This document shows positions 59,491 to 64,000 of a stretch of DNA of 64,000 nucleotides, piece by piece. The DNA lies in the NCBI GenBank assembly GCA_028554795.2, contig CM068838.1, positions 86,308,944 through 86,372,943 on the forward strand, given 5' to 3'. The notes below the pieces were generated by a model that was given only the letters and a program-made list of their open reading frames with translations, was not told where the DNA came from and did no database searches. Positions within the stretch are counted from its first letter, which is position 1; each line of letters opens with the position of its first letter. This DNA is from Sinohyriopsis cumingii (lineage: Eukaryota; Mollusca; Bivalvia; Unionida; Unionidae). Made by a program: the position numbers and the translations under genes.

Positions 59491-60427
59491 AATCATATTA
59501 ACAAGTGAAACCAACCGCCCCCCCCCCAAAAAAAAACTATTTTATTGTCGATTTTCAATCCTTTTCAGTGAGAAAATACCACGTCCCTAGACTAAATTAA
59601 TCTCTTTATGGATTTTGTTTGGCGTTCTTTTATACTGTAATCTTCCTTCTTCAGACTCGTCGAAATATCGCCTTCAGTTCTAAAGAATGTATTCGGGAAA
59701 ATTGTGTGCGTTGTAACTAATTTTAATTTTGTTACGAAAGTCTACATTAAAAATCGTGTGCTATTGCTGGATAATGCATTGTTCTCGTAAGTTCTTTCGA
59801 CATCAACTTTTATTTTATTTTTTAAGCAGTGAAAACCCAAACAGAAGAAGCATTCGATCAAAATCTACCTTACCGCCGACATTTTGAGCACAGGCCTAGC
59901 ATTGTCATATGGTCACGTGATCATGTATCACTGGGTCTAGTCTGTTGCAAACTTTCTACCGATTTGGCAGAAACTGACCGTTTGCAACAACTATCCGGTT
60001 TTACCTGACTGAATGACCAGTGTTGTGATTTCTTCAAAACTTGGTCGGTGTATCTAGATTTTAATTAAGTGAGCCGTTTCAGGTTGGATTTACCTGCTAC
60101 AAAAGGAAGAAAAAAACGTTGAAAACTGAAACATTGTGTGAAGAAAGAAAATTATAATTCAACTATAACATCCGATTTTCCGATATATACCTTCATACCA
60201 ATGTTGAAATTTGTTCCAATGTTTACCGAGTCAAACGCACAGTTCTTTTGAAATCTTTGGTTAGAGATTTCTACGAGGCTGGACAATAAAAATCCAGTAA
60301 AATCTATGTAGGGACTAACAACAGAATATTTCCTCTACGAAATACACCTACGCAAACACACTTTTTGAAACGTCAGTGTTATTCGATCGCTAGAAAAGTG
60401 CTACTGATACTTCTACATAGTTTTATA
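59491..60427. other. Non-coding
   Basis: Nothing recognised. Confidence 0.45.
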
Positions 60428-60608
60428 ACAACAATACTCAGTATATGTTTTTATTAGATCGGTTCAATACCTATTACGTCTGGGTATTTTCTGCCTTAGT
60501 ACATTTATCTTATAGAATGACTATTAATCAAACTCTCCCTAAACGTGCATTTTCTGCTTAAATGAACTCCTATTCAAATATAAGAGACTTAGATGTACAC
60601 AATAATAG
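60428..60608. repeat. Diverged direct repeat, copy 2
   Basis: Partner of 59303-59490, 1.1 kb apart, same orientation. Confidence 0.85.
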
Positions 60609-61309
60609 TGTTGCAATCCAATGGCGATAATCCACTACGCTCCTTTATAAGCAATGGTTACTTGTGCTCAGTTTTCATCGTTTCTCGTAATTAAGAGTTT
60701 AATGTTGTTTTTTTTTCCTGAGTTTATCGTAGTATAGACGGTCAATTGCCGAATCACACAGCAAACAACGCCCGAAATGTGATATGTAAGCTGTGTGAGT
60801 CGGCAACGGACAGCTTGTTCCACGGTAAAAAAAAAATTTTAAACTCTTTTAATTGCAATACTTTATAATTTTATTTTTTACTTAGTTTTATTTTCTTTTT
60901 TAAAGATATTTCCTAAGATGTTTTATAGCTGTATTTAAGAGTATGAATTTTTGTTGAGGGCGTCTGCTACGTAGATATTTATTTATTAATAACTATGTCA
61001 GCATCAAACACATTCTACCAAATGGTAGGCAATCTAAGGTTTTGAACATTCCACAGTATGGTCTTAATATTTTATCTAAATTGGCATATGTGATCTGTGT
61101 AGAAGTTTGATGTTCAAAGCAAATGATGTGTTGTTTCATTTGACGAACGAATGATTCTTGGATTTGATGCTTTCATGAGTTCATTATGACTTGGCCGAAT
61201 CGTTATTGTCCAGACACGTGAGTAACCAATCTTCGTTTCTTTAAATCTATTTTCGTGTTCATTAACAGTTTAGGCTACCTACAGGGGCTCCTTACAAATG
61301 GAATTAAGA
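60609..61309. other. Non-coding
   Basis: Nothing recognised. Confidence 0.45.
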
Positions 61310-62056
61310 CTATTAGTAAATGGTTATAGCGATGGCGGATCCAATAGTCAAAAAGTGCAAGAAATCGACCAAGATGGGGGAGTAACTGATCTACCTCCCA
61401 CTCACCCCCTCATCGTAACTATCGGAGTCGGCGTCTTGCATTGTATGACTGCGAGTCCAATTCTTATGATGTTGTATTTGAACAACCCTCTCTTCTCTCA
61501 ATCCCTACATCCATAGATCCATAATTTTAAATTCATTTGTAACGAGCCACAATGAAAGTGATGAAAACCCAATGTTCTCCTTGGCAGATTATGAGTTTTC
61601 CAGGTTTGTTTTCCAATCTATTCAAAGAAAGAATTATTCATATTCATAAACACTGCAAAGACTTATCTGATTCTGTAAAATCAATTTATTAGTAAATTGT
61701 TATAGTGATGGCGGATCCAATAGTCAAAAAGTGCAAGAAATTGACCATGACAGTTACGAAGGGGGAGTAACTGATCTACCCCCACCATCCCCTCATCGAA
61801 ACTATCAGAGTCGGCGTCTTGCATTGTTATGATGTTAGTATTTGAACAACCCTCTCTTCTCTCAATCCCTACATCCACTGACCCATAGTTTTAAAGTCAT
61901 TTGTAACGAGCTACAGTGAAATGATGTAAACCCAATGTTCTTCTTGGCAGATTATGAGTTTTCCAGGTTTGTTTTCCAATCTATTCTAAGAAAGAGTTAT
62001 TCATATTCATAAACACTGCAAAGACTTGTTATTTGATTCTGTAAAATCAATTTATT
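61310..62056. repeat. Tandem duplication of about 375 bp
   Basis: 61310-61690 and 61691-62056 are head-to-tail copies sharing GATGGCGGATCCAATAGTCA, AAGTGCAAGAAAT, TCGGCGTCTTGCATTGT and a right end CTGTAAAATCAATTTATTA. Open frames across them are disrupted differently in each copy, so coding use is unlikely. Confidence 0.9.
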
Positions 62057-62149
62057 ACATTTTCGAAATAAAATATAAGCCCACATTTTTTATTTCGATT
62101 AAAAGGCGTGCGGTGTATATGGGATCCTGTTCAGTGTTTTACATTAATT

Positions 62150-62480
62150 TGCGTGTGTGTGTGTGTGATCTGGATTTTTAACGTAGCTTTAACAATTTTA
62201 CAGTCATATCGCTATCATGTCTGCAGTATGGCAGTTTATAGTGATGTCTAGCACTGGGGCATCACTCCGCAGACTTGTAACATGAAGTCCCACTCAGTCA
62301 CATTATCCTGACACCAGGCCGACCAGTCCTAACACTAACCTCTTAATGTTGCGCGCCAAGCGAGGCATCTTTTAGTATAATTTTTATAACTCTTTGTTAT
62401 GACTTAGTCGGGGATGGAACGCACGACCTCCCGCATCCGAAGCGGACGCTCTAGCCACTAGGCAACCGGAGCGGTCACAT
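62150..62480 (-). mobile_element. SINE family B copy
   Basis: On the minus strand the head has GCTCCGGTTGCCTAGTGGCT, the B-box region GTCGTGCGTTCCATCCC, the AACATTAAGAGGTTAGTGTT block and an AAAGCTACGTTAAAAATCC 3' end with a CA tail. Confidence 0.88.
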
Positions 62481-63019
62481 TACTTTGCACGTAACTCGAT
62501 AGAACTTAGTACAAAGTAGTTCTTTCCTACAGTTTATACAGAATAAACGCAACAGGTTTCGATCGCATGGTTATGTTCTTTACCAATGGAAATCTTGCCT
62601 GCATTTATCAATTGATACAACTGCAATTATATATGCATAAACCTGCTTAACCAAAAACTACGAGCGCGAGTCAATTTTTCTCGTGTTGTGCCTAAACAGA
62701 ACAACAAGCCTGTTACACAATGGTATTGATGAATTTTTTATTTTTTGCTTACTCATGAAAAGCGTTGATTTGTGAAACTATAAAGGCGAGTGCCTTAAAT
62801 CAATCGGACACCCTGGGATGTTAAACAGAAGAATAATTTGAAATGTCTCTCCCAATATTACTAAAACTATGGACTATATGTAACACACGTGAGCTAACCT
62901 CAGATACAACAGATTCTTTAAAATGTGCTATTTATTTATTCCACTTATTTTCTATTTATTTACTGTAGAATTTATAAATTAACATTACTTTTGCACAGTT
63001 CTATTTATACAAAGATAAA
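62481..63019. other. Non-coding
   Basis: Nothing recognised. Confidence 0.45.
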
Positions 63020-63305
63020 GGACCACCCCAGTGACCTGAGTGATTAGAGCGTCCGCATCGGACGTGGGAGATCGCTGGTTCGAACCCCGGCCGAGTCATA
63101 CCAATAATTGATAAAAATTGTACTAACAGCTGCCTCAGAATTACGAGGTTAGTGTTAGGACTGGTCGGTCTGATTTTTAGGACAATATGACTGGGTGAAA
63201 CATGATGTCCTAGTGCTAGACATCGCGATAAACTGACACTCTGCAGACATCGTAGATATATGACAAAAATTGTTAAAGCTACGTTAAAAAATCTAAACCA
63301 CACAC
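63020..63305 (+). mobile_element. SINE family B copy
   Basis: The head CCCCAGTGACCTGAGTGATT and B box CTGGTTCGAACCCCGGCC are well preserved. The body has GAGGTTAGTGTTAGGACTGG and the end AAAGCTACGTTAAAAAATC with an ACAC tail. Confidence 0.9.
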
Positions 63306-64000
63306 ATACATACACACAGAGAGAAAGTGATAAACTTCACCACTGACTTTTCTTTTATTTATTTCGTTTTCTTGGAGGGTGTGCCTTCTTGCTTAACTTC
63401 AGATTTTTTCAACAGTGATATTTTTTGTCGTCAACAAAAGGTGCGTCGATAGTTTCCTATTTATTCTTTTCGTACACATACAATTGTATACAGACACCAA
63501 TTTTGCAGAAATCGAAGAATATATTTCTGAAAGTCATACATCTGTAGAAACTACCACACAAAAAATAAAAATACGCATACAAAGCTATACTGTGTTTGAT
63601 ACGCTCTTACGTTCAAAAAATCGTCTGTGTAAATAGAGCGCGTGCGAACACATTTCTTTGGTTATTTATGTAAAAGAAATTAACACATCAAGTACAATTT
63701 TGTTTAGACAAAACAAGTCGAATACTTAAATTTTTAACTTGTACGGTTGTTCTGCAGCTGAAAAAAAGCTTCTGGGTAGTCATGATATTCCATTTCCAAT
63801 TTACATTATTGTTATTTCTGTAACGATACAATTTTATGTCAATTTCTTTCCTTTTTTCAGAAACATAAATACTGTGACTTTGCAAATATCTGTATTGTAA
63901 AAAATGCAGTTCCTGAAAAAAGTAAAAATATACGCTGATCTAAGAAAAAAGCACCTTACTATCATTAATCGGATTGTGCAGTACTACTAACTAATCCGTT
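63306..64000. other. Non-coding
   Basis: Short open frames without domain or splice support; nothing recognised. Confidence 0.4.

Overview
The window is eukaryotic genomic DNA, most likely from a mollusc and probably a bivalve. It is AT-rich, has few coding sequences, contains GT-AG introns, and is dense in microsatellites, minisatellites, tRNA-derived SINEs, non-LTR retrotransposons and foldback elements. The species cannot be named from sequence alone.

Layout. 1-2264: 3' part of a non-LTR retrotransposon (reverse transcriptase plus a C-terminal Cys/His cluster). 4050-20259: part of a host gene on the minus strand. Five exons with consistent splice sites and phases encode part of the N-terminal lipid-binding module of a large lipid transfer protein (vitellogenin / apolipophorin / MTP superfamily). 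Its introns carry minisatellites, two SINE families and a perfect oestrogen-response-element palindrome. 20941-45999: a 25-kb Polinton/Maverick-type element (virus-like DNA transposon), lying on the 5' side of the known host exons. 46000-64000: mostly non-coding, with a 1-kb foldback, a hAT-like MITE, SINEs, a 46-bp minisatellite and several local duplications.

The Polinton-like element has about 240-bp terminal inverted repeats starting with AG, a 5-6 bp target duplication (AAAAT or TAAAAT), and the classic core: adenain-type protease, protein-primed-type family B DNA polymerase, A32/FtsK-like packaging ATPase and retroviral-type integrase. It also has a phage-tail-like fibre gene, a virion-surface or minor-capsid-like gene, an SF1 helicase right after the polymerase, and a zinc-ribbon/phospholipase A2 gene. 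Most genes are interrupted by a few frameshifts or stops, so the copy is decayed but still readable. No major capsid gene was recognised.

The middle of the element (about 28351-40804) appears inverted. Two pieces that are contiguous in a near-identical copy outside the element (51594-52140) lie at opposite ends of this 12.4-kb block, one of them reversed, with a 9-bp inverted sequence at both breakpoints. The block itself carries a CR1/L2-like retrotransposon, a SINE, a large diverged internal duplication and promoter-like modules.

Genes would work together as follows in an intact relative: integrase inserts the element, polymerase and helicase replicate it, ATPase and protease package and mature particles, and fibre, surface and phospholipase proteins act in the virion. 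Here they are fossils or near-fossils.
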